Shown piece by piece: positions 26,191 to 34,658 of a stretch of 64,000 nt of DNA (position 1 is its first letter; every line of letters begins with the position of its first letter). The notes beneath the pieces are model-generated. The model was not told where the DNA came from and did not search any database. It was given only the letters and a program-made list of their open reading frames with translations. A program made the translations under genes and the position numbers. The DNA comes from Oceanospirillum sp048268485 (GTDB lineage Bacteria > Pseudomonadota > Gammaproteobacteria > Pseudomonadales > Halomonadaceae): contig JBLWVL010000006.1 in NCBI GenBank assembly GCA_048268485.1, forward strand, positions 67,442-131,441. The letters are read 5' to 3'.

Positions 26191-28107
26191 TCAGGCAAGT
26201 GTTTTGCTGCCAGGTCGGTTATCAAGTTGATTATTCGCAGCCATTGCACGTTTTTTCAGATGGATCAGCAACAAAGAGACAGCAGCGGGGGTAACACCTG
26301 GAATTCGGCTGGCAGCCGCCAAAGTTTCCGGCCGGTTTTCACTCAACTTCTGGCGGATCTCTTTCGACATACCTTCAATAATGTCGTAATCCATATCCAT
26401 CGGTAACTCTGTGTTTTCATGCCGGCGAAGCTTTTCGATATCATCCTGCTGACGGCTGATATAACCGGCATACTTCACCTGAATCTGTACCTGTTCAGCC
26501 ACTTGTGGATTATCCACAGGCTCACCTTTCAGACTGGCAAGATCATCGTACTCCAGTTCAGGACGTTTCAGCAGATCCAGCAAGTTGTATTCACGAGTCA
26601 TCGGTTGTCCGGTTTTCGCTTCAACCGCAGCAGCCTGTTCTGTCCTCGGCTGAATCCAGGTACCACTCAGGCGACTGGTTTCCTGCTCAATCTGTTCTTT
26701 TTTCGCACTGAAGGCTGCCCAGCGTAAGTCATCCACCAGACCCAACTCACGGCCTTTTTCTGTTAACCGAAGGTCGGCATTATCTTCCCGCAGGATCAGG
26801 CGATATTCCGCACGACTGGTGAACATACGATAGGGTTCACTGGTGCCATGAGTGATCAGGTCATCCACCATCACGCCAATGTAAGCTTCATCACGGCGCG
26901 GATACCAAGCGTCTTTACCCTGGGCTCGCAGACCGGCATTCAATCCAGCTAACAGCCCCTGAGCCCCTGCTTCTTCGTAACCTGTGGTTCCGTTGATCTG
27001 ACCGGCAAAATAGAGGTTGGGGACAAATTTAGTCTCCAGCGTGTGCTTCAGATCCTGTGGATTAAAAAAGTCGTACTCAATGGCATAGCCCGGGCGCATG
27101 ATATGGGCATTTTCCATACCCCGAATCGAACGTACCAGCTGCAGCTGGATATCAAATGGCAAACTGGTGGAGATGCCATTTGGGTACAGTTCATGGGTCG
27201 TCAGACCTTCTGGCTCGATAAACACCTGGTGAGAGTCTTTATCAGAAAAACGGTGGATTTTATCTTCGATTGAAGGGCAGTATCGAGGGCCGACACCTTC
27301 AATAACACCGGTATACATCGGCGAGCGGTCCAGACCCGAACGAATAATATCGTGGGTGCGCTCATTGGTGTGCGTAATGTAACAGCTGATCTGTTCCGGA
27401 TGATCGTCCAGCTTACCCATAAACGACATAACCGGAGTCGGTGTATCACCGGGCTGAGCTTCCATTTTTGAGAAATCGACAGATTTGGCATCGATACGCG
27501 GCGGTGTACCGGTTTTCAGACGACCAACGCGAAATGGCATCTCACGCAAACGGTTCGCCAGGGTGATCGATGGCGGGTCACCGGCACGGCCACCGGACTG
27601 GGTTTCCAGACCAATATGAATAATGCCACCAAGAAACGTCCCTGCGGTCAGTACAACGGTTGCGGAGTGAAAACGAATCCCTGAGCTGGTAATAACACCT
27701 GCCGCCTTATCGCCATCCATAATCAGATCATCAGCCGCTTGTTGAAAAATCGTCAGATTTTCCTGATTTTCCAGAATAGTCCGGATGGCCGCTTTGTACA
27801 AAATCCGATCAGCCTGGGCACGGGTTGCCCGTACGGCAGGGCCTTTACGGCTGTTCAGTACGCGAAATTGAATACCACCTTTGTCAGTTGCAAGCGCCAT
27901 TGCACCACCCAAGGCATCAATCTCTTTTACCAGATGACTTTTACCAATTCCCCCGATGGCAGGGTTACAGGACATTTGGCCTAAGGTTTCAATATTATGA
28001 GTCAGCAGAAGCGTTTGGCAGCCCATTCTTGCTGATGCCAAAGCGGCTTCCGTTCCCGCATGACCTCCACCGATCACTATTACATCAAAGCGGGTTGGAT
28101 AATCCAC
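26191..28107 (-). CDS. mnmG: tRNA uridine-5-carboxymethylaminomethyl synthase subunit MnmG (GidA)
   Basis: FAD enzyme that with MnmE installs cmnm5 on wobble uridine 34. 638 residues from GTG at 28107, chosen for the strong site AGAGGTGAT six bases before it and because relatives begin MDYP/MDFP. The upstream open frame has no ribosome site. The FAD-binding motif FDVIVIGGGHAGTEAALA is at the N-terminus, then CNPAIGGIGKSHLVKEIDAL, GDPPSITLANRLRE and the C-terminal helical domain SRIPGVTPAAVSLLLIHLKK that contacts MnmE. It is first in mnmG-rsmG-parA-parB, next to an AT-rich DnaA-box cluster as gidA is in E. coli. Confidence 0.97.
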   Translation of the reverse strand: MDYPTRFDVIVIGGGHAGTEAALASARMGCQTLLLTHNIETLGQMSCNPAIGGIGKSHLVKEIDALGGAMALATDKGGIQFRVLNSRKGPAVRATRAQADRILYKAAIRTILENQENLTIFQQAADDLIMDGDKAAGVITSSGIRFHSATVVLTAGTFLGGIIHIGLETQSGGRAGDPPSITLANRLREMPFRVGRLKTGTPPRIDAKSVDFSKMEAQPGDTPTPVMSFMGKLDDHPEQISCYITHTNERTHDIIRSGLDRSPMYTGVIEGVGPRYCPSIEDKIHRFSDKDSHQVFIEPEGLTTHELYPNGISTSLPFDIQLQLVRSIRGMENAHIMRPGYAIEYDFFNPQDLKHTLETKFVPNLYFAGQINGTTGYEEAGAQGLLAGLNAGLRAQGKDAWYPRRDEAYIGVMVDDLITHGTSEPYRMFTSRAEYRLILREDNADLRLTEKGRELGLVDDLRWAAFSAKKEQIEQETSRLSGTWIQPRTEQAAAVEAKTGQPMTREYNLLDLLKRPELEYDDLASLKGEPVDNPQVAEQVQIQVKYAGYISRQQDDIEKLRRHENTELPMDMDYDIIEGMSKEIRQKLSENRPETLAAASRIPGVTPAAVSLLLIHLKKRAMAANNQLDNRPGSKTLA

Positions 28108-28507
28108 AATATCACCTCTGGCTGTCTGGTTGTGCATAAAAGACTGGTTTCGCGAAGGCAGACAAGTATATACCTGCCTGCGCAAATGAGAAGGGTTGTA
28201 AATGCTGACAATGTGAAGTTTTTTTGTCTTTTTCCCACAATTAACATCATTAAAGTCATTTATTTAATTAGTTAGTTATAGTGATAATTATTATGTGGAT
28301 AATTTCTGTGGATAAGTGGCGCTAGGTCCCGTTATAGAGGGATTTTGGCTTGTGCTTAAGTCTTCGGGTTTCCTAGGGACTAGCTAGGGGTATCCTGAGA
28401 GAATGTTGTAGGTAAATAGATGACTTATCAACAGTGCTTTTTATGGCCAGTTTATCCATAGGGCTTAATCACAATGATACATCTGTTATACCGTCCGTTT
28501 TTAAGGT

Positions 28508-28530
28508 AAAAAAAGTGAAAAACTTTTTTT
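28508..28530. terminator. Second AT hairpin upstream of the mnmG leader
   Basis: Seven A plus GT, a short loop, AC plus seven T (stem AAAAAAAGT / ACTTTTTTT). Terminator-like in either direction, directly beyond the deaD terminator; it may insulate the DnaA-box region. Confidence 0.5.
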
Positions 28531-28534
28531 CAGG

Positions 28535-28567
28535 CATAAAAAAACCCGCCTTTTAAGGGGCGGGTTT
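28535..28567 (-). terminator. Terminator after deaD
   Basis: Stem AAACCCGCC / GGCGGGTTT with an 8-base loop. On the minus strand it is followed by a run of seven T, 61 bp after the deaD stop. Confidence 0.9.
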
Positions 28568-28627
28568 CTCAAACCAAACAGGTTTTAAGCGATGTCAGAC
28601 ATCTGTCTTTTCACGCCAAAGGCCTGA

Positions 28628-30424
28628 TTAGCTTTCATCACTACGTGGCTTACGAGGTGCATCATTACGACGAGGTCGGCCACCACGATTCTCACCCCGA
28701 GGACGGCGCGGACGATCACCACGAGGCTCATCTTTAGGTGCAGGCCCTTTATCAACACTGATATTCATTGCAACCTGACGCACACGGGTCTTCTGCAGGT
28801 GATTCAGTACATCTGAAGGCATGCCATCAGGAAGTTCAACGGTGCTGAACTGATCGTACAGACGAATATTGCCGATATACTTACTTTCGATACCCGCTTC
28901 ATTCGCAATAGCACCAACAACATCACCAGGCTGAAGACCATCGCTACGACCCACTTCAATGCGGTAGCGAACGAAATCAACATCTGTAGGCCGTTCACGA
29001 CGTGGACGACGCTCGCCGCGCTCACCACCACGCTCATTACGATCGTTGCGATCGCGACGCTCATTACGCTCACGGACCGGACGTTCAGGCTCAGGCGGCA
29101 GAATCAGCGGGCGTTTTTCCTGAACTTTCCAGGCCAGCGTTGCTGCAATATCTTCCAGAGAGATTTCATTCTCTTCTGTCAGCTCTTGTATCAGCTTACG
29201 GAAAAAATCCATATCTGCGCCAACGGCTGCGGACATCTCAACCACACTGTCTTTAAACTGCTTAACGCGCTGATCAGCAACCATCTCACGGGTCGGCAGA
29301 TCCATACGTTCAATGCGCTGACGCGTTGCACGCTCAATAGCACGCAGCATACCGCGCTCACGTGGTGTTACGAACAGAATGGCATCACCAATACGACCTG
29401 CACGGCCAGTACGACCAATACGGTGTACATACGCTTCAGTATCGTATGGAATGTCATAGTTGATCACGTGAGTAATACGCTCAACATCCAAACCACGGGC
29501 TGCAACATCTGTGGCAATGACAATATCCAGCTTACGGTTTTTCAGCTGATTAACTGTACGTTCACGCAATGCCTGGTTCATATCACCATTCAATGCCGAT
29601 GCACTGTAACCACGGGCTTCCAGTTTTTCAGCCAGCTCAACGGTAGCATTTTTGGTGCGAACGAAAATAATCGCCGCGTCAAAATTTTCCGTTTCCATAA
29701 TGCGGGTCAGCGCATCCATTTTGTTAACACCACTAACCTGCCAATAGCGCTGGTTGATGGTATCAACAGTAGAGGTTTTCGCCGCAATACTGATTTCCTG
29801 AGCACCGTCAAGGTGACGACGGGCGACTTTGCGAATCTCATTCGGCATAGTGGCGGAGAACAAAGCAACCTGACGCGGCTGAGGAACCTGTTCCAGGATC
29901 CAGTCCACATCATCGATGAAACCCATTTTCAACATTTCATCGGCTTCATCCAATACCACAGCTTTCATGGTAGAGGTGTCTAAGGTTCCACGGCGCAGGT
30001 GATCCATAACACGGCCAGGAGTACCAACAATAACCTGAGGGCCACGACGCAGCTGCTTCAGCTGCAGGGTCATGCTGTGGCCACCATAGATCGGCAGTAC
30101 ATGGAATCCGCGCATATCACGGGCATAGCGTTGGAATGCTTCCGCAACCTGGATCGCCAGTTCACGGGTAGGTGTCAGAACTAAAACCTGCGGGCTGTTC
30201 TGACGGATATCAATTCTGGATAGCAGTGGCAAAGCAAAAGATGCCGTTTTACCGGTACCGGTTTGTGCCTGACCCAACAGGCTTTCGCCTTTTAACAGAA
30301 CCGGAATACTCGCGGCTTGAATCGGGGAAGGCGTTTCGTAACCAATCTCTTTTACGGATGCTACAAGTGCTTCGGGAAGGCCCAGCTCATCAAAGCTGGA
30401 TACAACAGTTTCTTCTGATGACAT
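28628..30424 (-). CDS. deaD: ATP-dependent RNA helicase DeaD/CsdA
   Basis: DEAD-box RNA helicase for ribosome assembly and mRNA unwinding, important in the cold. 598 residues. Motifs: Q-motif GYETPSPIQAASIP, Walker A AQTGTGKT near residue 53, PTRELA, DEAD near 157, SAT, and HRIGRTGRAGR. A DbpA-type RNA-recognition domain covers about 480-555 (FVRYRIEVGRSDGLQPGDVV). The linker and tail are rich in Arg, Gly and Asp (RNERRDRNDRNERGGERG). Monocistronic, with a structured upstream region and a strong terminator. Confidence 0.96.
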   Translation of the reverse strand: MSSEETVVSSFDELGLPEALVASVKEIGYETPSPIQAASIPVLLKGESLLGQAQTGTGKTASFALPLLSRIDIRQNSPQVLVLTPTRELAIQVAEAFQRYARDMRGFHVLPIYGGHSMTLQLKQLRRGPQVIVGTPGRVMDHLRRGTLDTSTMKAVVLDEADEMLKMGFIDDVDWILEQVPQPRQVALFSATMPNEIRKVARRHLDGAQEISIAAKTSTVDTINQRYWQVSGVNKMDALTRIMETENFDAAIIFVRTKNATVELAEKLEARGYSASALNGDMNQALRERTVNQLKNRKLDIVIATDVAARGLDVERITHVINYDIPYDTEAYVHRIGRTGRAGRIGDAILFVTPRERGMLRAIERATRQRIERMDLPTREMVADQRVKQFKDSVVEMSAAVGADMDFFRKLIQELTEENEISLEDIAATLAWKVQEKRPLILPPEPERPVRERNERRDRNDRNERGGERGERRPRRERPTDVDFVRYRIEVGRSDGLQPGDVVGAIANEAGIESKYIGNIRLYDQFSTVELPDGMPSDVLNHLQKTRVRQVAMNISVDKGPAPKDEPRGDRPRRPRGENRGGRPRRNDAPRKPRSDES

Positions 30425-30609
30425 TCAAGGGTTACCTGAGTCGTTAAGGTATAAATGACGGAACCCTTGGCATCTCATCCAAGCATACTGACGCGGTAAA
30501 ATATCGCTCAATATCAATTACGGGTTCCACTTCGCTTAAAAGGAGTCTGTGCCACTTATCAAAGAGCGGCATACTGCTCACTAATACAGATAGCCTGCAT
30601 TGGCTATCT
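30425..30609 (-). promoter_or_regulatory. Structured leader region of deaD
   Basis: Immediately before the deaD ATG the leader can pair AACCCTT (30433-30427) with AAGGGTT (30468-30462) over a 28-base loop, placing the weak ribosome site inside a stem. Further upstream is a perfect 8-bp hairpin AGATAGCC / GGCTATCT with a 6-base loop (30588-30609). csdA/deaD genes are known to have long regulated leaders; the regulation here is inferred. Confidence 0.45.
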
Positions 30610-30857
30610 CATTGGCAGGGTACGCGCTGTGCGCAATCGGGGCTGATTCGAGGATCAGATTCGGAGAAAACAGCAGTCTTTCACCCTGAGGGGCACGCAT
30701 TGTGCCTGCATTTGAGGCTAAAATCCAATTTAGTTTCTATTTATTGGCACTTATTTGTCCTTTAACCGGTAAAATTGAATATTCCCGTTCAAATGGTTCA
30801 TTTTAAGCTGTGCCCGGCTAGGTTTATCTTGTCCTACCGCTTATTTCAGAGGTTGAT
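30425..30857. other. Divergent intergenic region deaD / methyltransferase gene
   Basis: 433 bp without a convincing gene. The deaD-proximal half contains hairpins; the half near 30720-30850 is AT-rich and must hold the divergent promoters. I could not pick a confident -35/-10 pair on either strand. Confidence 0.5.
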
Positions 30858-32162
30858 GTGCTGCGCTCTCTTTTTCATCATGCTGATCAATTGCTTACGC
30901 AATATCGTCCTTTCTGGCAGATGCGCCCTTTCTATATCCGGCAACTCAGTGAGTGTAGTCAGTTGCCGGAGAATCTGCTGTCTAAGCTAACAAAATTGAA
31001 TCAGAAAGAATTTGAGCAATTAAGTCAAAACTCAGAGGCAAGCAAGCAATGGCTGCAACCCTGGCTACCTTGCCTGGACGACATCGGACTGCTTGAAAAG
31101 CGTATTCAGGGCATATCACAACAGAGCAACTCTTTCGCTTGCATAACGGATGTGGATAACTCAGTACTATCCGACTATCAGGAACCTGTGTGTATAAAAT
31201 ATCTGAGCAGCGGAATTCCCGGCCGAAAATGGCAGCAGATTGAGCTGGTTACGGAATATCTGTCAGCAGCAAACTCTCCATCTAAGCAGAAGCTTCTGGA
31301 ATGGTGTGCCGGCAAAGGTCATCTGGGCCGGCTGCTATCCATCCGTAAAGGCTATGAGGTAACCAGTCTTGAGTGGCAACACAGCCTTTGTATTCAGGGT
31401 GAAGCGCTGATCCATCAGCAAAAAAAACGCTATCCACAACTGCAACAACGCATGCAGCAAGGTGATGCTCTGTCTAATGATGTGTCCCGACTTTTAAATC
31501 AGCATAATACTGCCGTCGCTCTTCATGCCTGCGGTGATCTGCATACTCACCTGATCAGCCAGTGCTGTAACTCTGCACAAGCTATTAAACAGCTTGCGGT
31601 TGCGCCCTGTTGTTATCACCTGACCTCAGATGATATTTATCAGCCGCTGTCGAAGGCGGGTCAGGGTAGCCCGTTAAGACTCGATCGACAGGACCTGAAA
31701 ATCCCGCTGCAGGAAACCGTGACCGGTGGTCAGCGTGTCAGCCGCTTGCGGGATATCGAACTGCACTGGCGATTAAGCTTTGATCTTTTACGTCACTCTC
31801 TGACAGGGGAGACCCGTTATAAACCTCTGCCGGCTTTCCCGAAGAAACTGCTCTCCGGTGGATTCAAAGAGTTTGTTCACTGGGCTCTGATCAATCGTGA
31901 GCTGTTAAGCGATGATCATGACTCCGACAATTTGCCCTTCAACGAACGAGAAATGTCTCAGGCGTTGACGGAAGGAGCTGAAAAATTGCTAATGGTTCGC
32001 AAGCTGGAATGGCTGCAAAGTTATTTTCGCAGACTTCTCGAAATTTGGCTGGTGGCAGACCGGGCACTGGTACTTGAAGAGACGGGGTTTCACGTGGAAC
32101 TTTATCAATTTTGCGAAAAAACAATCAGCCCAAGAAATCTGCTGATTTTGGCTAAGCGATAA
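30858..32162 (+). CDS. SAM-dependent methyltransferase of the METTL25/Methyltransf_32 type
   Basis: 434 residues. GTG start at 30858 with AGAGG five bases upstream. The SAM-binding loop LLEWCAGKGHLGRLLS has its Trp at residue 149; a post-loop LHACGDL motif lies at His223, and a PCC(Y)H motif at 250-254 (VAPCCYHL). This CAGKGHL / HACGDL / PCCYH set marks Methyltransf_32 proteins. The substrate is unknown; an RNA or protein target is a guess by analogy. It has no partner gene: it is divergent from deaD and convergent with a transporter gene, with no bases between the two stop codons. A parS-like site (32086-32101) lies in its last 80 bp. Confidence 0.8.
   Translation: MLRSLFHHADQLLTQYRPFWQMRPFYIRQLSECSQLPENLLSKLTKLNQKEFEQLSQNSEASKQWLQPWLPCLDDIGLLEKRIQGISQQSNSFACITDVDNSVLSDYQEPVCIKYLSSGIPGRKWQQIELVTEYLSAANSPSKQKLLEWCAGKGHLGRLLSIRKGYEVTSLEWQHSLCIQGEALIHQQKKRYPQLQQRMQQGDALSNDVSRLLNQHNTAVALHACGDLHTHLISQCCNSAQAIKQLAVAPCCYHLTSDDIYQPLSKAGQGSPLRLDRQDLKIPLQETVTGGQRVSRLRDIELHWRLSFDLLRHSLTGETRYKPLPAFPKKLLSGGFKEFVHWALINRELLSDDHDSDNLPFNEREMSQALTEGAEKLLMVRKLEWLQSYFRRLLEIWLVADRALVLEETGFHVELYQFCEKTISPRNLLILAKR
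32086..32101. promoter_or_regulatory. parS-like site A
   Basis: GGTTTCACGTGGAACT: the 14-bp parS core GTTTCACGTGGAAC with non-consensus end bases. It lies inside the methyltransferase gene, reading Phe-His-Val-Glu, about 5.3 kb left of the origin. Confidence 0.7.
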
Positions 32163-33050
32163 TCAGGACGGATTTTTATTATCTGAAGCCAGTCTCAGCT
32201 TTTTCTGTTCAGCCCGAACATTGATCAGATTACCGCTGAACATAACAGCAGCACCTGCAAGTACCCAGATATCCACCGACTCCTGATAAAGCAGATAGCC
32301 AACACACATAATCAGAGGCAGACGCAGAAAATCCATCGGAACCACCACGGTTGCATCAGCCAGTTTAAATGCTCGGGTCATGCAGTAATGGGCACTCATC
32401 GCCGTCACACCCACGAGAACGATCCAGGGCAACATCTCCCAACTTGGCCACTGCCAGTCCAAAACACTAGGTATCATGCCAAAGGGCAGCTGCATCACAG
32501 TCATATAGAAGAGAATCGTCAATGGGGCATCCGTCGCCGATAAAGACTTGGTCTGAATGTAGGAGAAAGCGTAACCCACAGCTCCGGCCAGAACCGCCAG
32601 TGCAGCAGGGTTCATCCCTTGCGTCGAGGGTCTTAGAATCATCACCAGCCCCGTCAGCCCTAAAGCCAGAGCTGTCAGGCGAGCTGGCGTCAACTTCTCG
32701 CCCAACAGAAAAAAAGCAAACAGAGCGGTCCAGACCGGAGTGGTGAACTCGATGGCAATCACCTCAGCCAGGGAGATATAAGCTAGCCCATAGAACCATC
32801 CATATTGCCCTGCATAGTGTGCGATATTTCTCAGACCATGACGTACCGGATGCTGAGTTTTTAACAGGTGCGCGCCCTGATGTGCAATTAGGGCTCCAAT
32901 CAGAAAAACCCCGATCACACTGCGGAAGAAGAGAATATGATAGGTTTCAAGCTCAGCTGAAAGCTCACGACCGGATACCGCCATCGCCATAAAGGAAAGT
33001 AGTGCTCCGGACATCCAGAAAGCAGCTCTAACCGGTGTACTGAATCTCAT
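32163..33050 (-). CDS. DMT-superfamily (EamA) transporter
   Basis: 295 residues, about ten transmembrane helices arranged as two EamA repeats. The first repeat contains EVIAIEFTTPVWTALFAFFL, the second VVVPMDFLRLPLIMCVGYLL. Family members export amino acids, metabolites or drugs; the substrate cannot be read from sequence. The stop codon (32163-32165) directly abuts the stop of the convergent methyltransferase gene, leaving no room for a terminator. Confidence 0.88.
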   Translation of the reverse strand: MRFSTPVRAAFWMSGALLSFMAMAVSGRELSAELETYHILFFRSVIGVFLIGALIAHQGAHLLKTQHPVRHGLRNIAHYAGQYGWFYGLAYISLAEVIAIEFTTPVWTALFAFFLLGEKLTPARLTALALGLTGLVMILRPSTQGMNPAALAVLAGAVGYAFSYIQTKSLSATDAPLTILFYMTVMQLPFGMIPSVLDWQWPSWEMLPWIVLVGVTAMSAHYCMTRAFKLADATVVVPMDFLRLPLIMCVGYLLYQESVDIWVLAGAAVMFSGNLINVRAEQKKLRLASDNKNPS

Positions 33051-33097
33051 CTGAATATCTCTAAATTCTGGTGACTATAAATCTTTCCAATAGTGGT

Positions 33098-34474
33098 TTA
33101 TTTCCCGATGCAGAAAGAACCAAAGATCTTGCCCAACAGGTCATCGGCACTCATCTGTCCAGTGATCTCACCCAAAGCCTGCTGCGCCATACGTAGGTCT
33201 TCAGCCAGTAATTCACCTGCTCCCATATTCAGCAGTTGATAGTGACCGTTATTGATAAATTCACTGGCCTGTTCCAATGCATCCAGATGACGTCGTCGGG
33301 CACTGAAGCCACCTTCGGTACTACCGGTATAGCCTACAGTCTCCTTCAGATGCTGCGTCAAATTATCCACACCCTCGCCGGAACGGGCGCAAAGTCTGAT
33401 CACCGGCCGCTCTGTGGATAAATCAATACCCGCCACTTCTCCACTTTGGTCGATCTTATTGCGTACCACAGTGACAGGCACCGAAGGAGGTAATTGATCG
33501 ATAAACTCCGGCCATAACGTATGCGGATCGTTCACCTGAGTTTCCGTGCTATCAATCATCAGGAGAACACGGTCAGCCTGTTTGATCTCATTCCAGGCCC
33601 GTTCCACACCAATCTGCTCAACCTGATCCGGCGTCTCCCGAAGACCAGCCGTATCCACAATATGCAACGGCATACCATCGATATGAATTTGTTCCCGCAA
33701 CACATCCCGGGTCGTACCCGCGATGTTGGTAACGATAGCACTGTCTTTGCCAGACAAACAATTCAGCAGGCTCGACTTACCCGCATTCGGACGCCCGGCG
33801 ATGACTACGGTCATACCTTCCTGCATCAAAGCACCTTGGCTGGCACTGCTTTGTACCTGCCGCAACTCCGCTTGAATCGCCTCCAGATCCGCTATCACTT
33901 TACCATCTGCCAGAAAATCGATCTCTTCCTCCGGAAAGTCGATAGCAGCCTCTACATACATACGTAGGTGGGTTAGCTTATCCACAAGCAGATGGACTTT
34001 ATCGGAGAAAGCGCCCTGCAAAGAGCGCACCGCATTACGGGCTGCTTGCTCCGAAACACTATCGATCAGGTCGGCAATCGCTTCCGCCTGAGCCAGGTCC
34101 ATCTTGTCATTCAGGAACGCCCGCTCAGAGAACTCACCGGGCCGGGCCATGCGTACGCCACAGGCTAAAACCCGTTTCAGCATCATATCCATAATGATGG
34201 GGCCACCGTGGCCTTGAAGCTCTAGCACATCTTCGCCGGTAAAAGAGTTGGGGCCAGGAAAATACAGGGCGATGCCTTCATCCATGACACCACCATCTTC
34301 ACTATAAAAAGGGCCGTAATGGGCATAGCGGGGTTTTGGTATAACACCAAGCAGCTGTTCAGCCAATAAGGCAGCTTTTGGTCCAGAGACGCGAATAATC
34401 CCCACGCCACCACGACCCGGGGGGGTTGCCTGTGCAGCGATCGTATCAATGGTGTATGCAGCGCTTTGTGTCAT
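33098..34474 (-). CDS. mnmE: tRNA modification GTPase MnmE (TrmE)
   Basis: Partner of MnmG in wobble-uridine modification. 458 residues from ATG at 34474 (MTQSAAYTIDTIAAQATPPG, the family's conserved beginning); the 13-codon upstream extension is rejected. The folate-binding N-terminal domain has GRGGVGIIRVSG and QGHGGPIIMDMML. The G domain shows GRPNAGKSSLLN near 225, DTAGLRE and NKID. The C-terminal CIGK carries the conserved Cys. GGGGA lies eight bases upstream. Confidence 0.97.
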   Translation of the reverse strand: MTQSAAYTIDTIAAQATPPGRGGVGIIRVSGPKAALLAEQLLGVIPKPRYAHYGPFYSEDGGVMDEGIALYFPGPNSFTGEDVLELQGHGGPIIMDMMLKRVLACGVRMARPGEFSERAFLNDKMDLAQAEAIADLIDSVSEQAARNAVRSLQGAFSDKVHLLVDKLTHLRMYVEAAIDFPEEEIDFLADGKVIADLEAIQAELRQVQSSASQGALMQEGMTVVIAGRPNAGKSSLLNCLSGKDSAIVTNIAGTTRDVLREQIHIDGMPLHIVDTAGLRETPDQVEQIGVERAWNEIKQADRVLLMIDSTETQVNDPHTLWPEFIDQLPPSVPVTVVRNKIDQSGEVAGIDLSTERPVIRLCARSGEGVDNLTQHLKETVGYTGSTEGGFSARRRHLDALEQASEFINNGHYQLLNMGAGELLAEDLRMAQQALGEITGQMSADDLLGKIFGSFCIGK

Positions 34475-34658
34475 GGCCAAAATCCCCGTAATAATCTTAG
34501 AGTTGAACAACAATGGTCAGGCTTACATCAAAATACCGAATGATATCCAATCCGCTTACTTTATGCTTAAGCTAAAGCCGCCTGAATAACTTAAAACAGG
34601 TTGTGGGTAAAACGAAAAAAGCCCCCGAAGGGGCTTTTCAAGCAAAAATTAGCCGATG

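Larger units (their letters stand above)
28108..28627. other. AT-rich mnmG-deaD intergenic region with DnaA boxes (oriC-like)
   Basis: A 520-bp gap. Two perfect DnaA boxes in the same orientation (TGTGGATAA at 28294-28302 and 28307-28315, 13 bp apart) follow an AT-rich tract at about 28236-28293. One-mismatch boxes lie at 28425-28433 (TTATCAACA) and 28452-28460 (TTATCCATA). This is the position of E. coli oriC relative to gidA/mnmG. The mnmG promoter must also be here. The deaD-proximal 120 bp hold two terminators. No gene or GATC cluster is visible. Confidence 0.65.

Noticed and set aside
29465..29470. Other CACGTG cores as parS candidates (29465, 36468, 18179, 21640)
   Set aside because: Their flanks do not match the GTTTC...GAAAC/GGAAC arms; they share only the 6-bp core.
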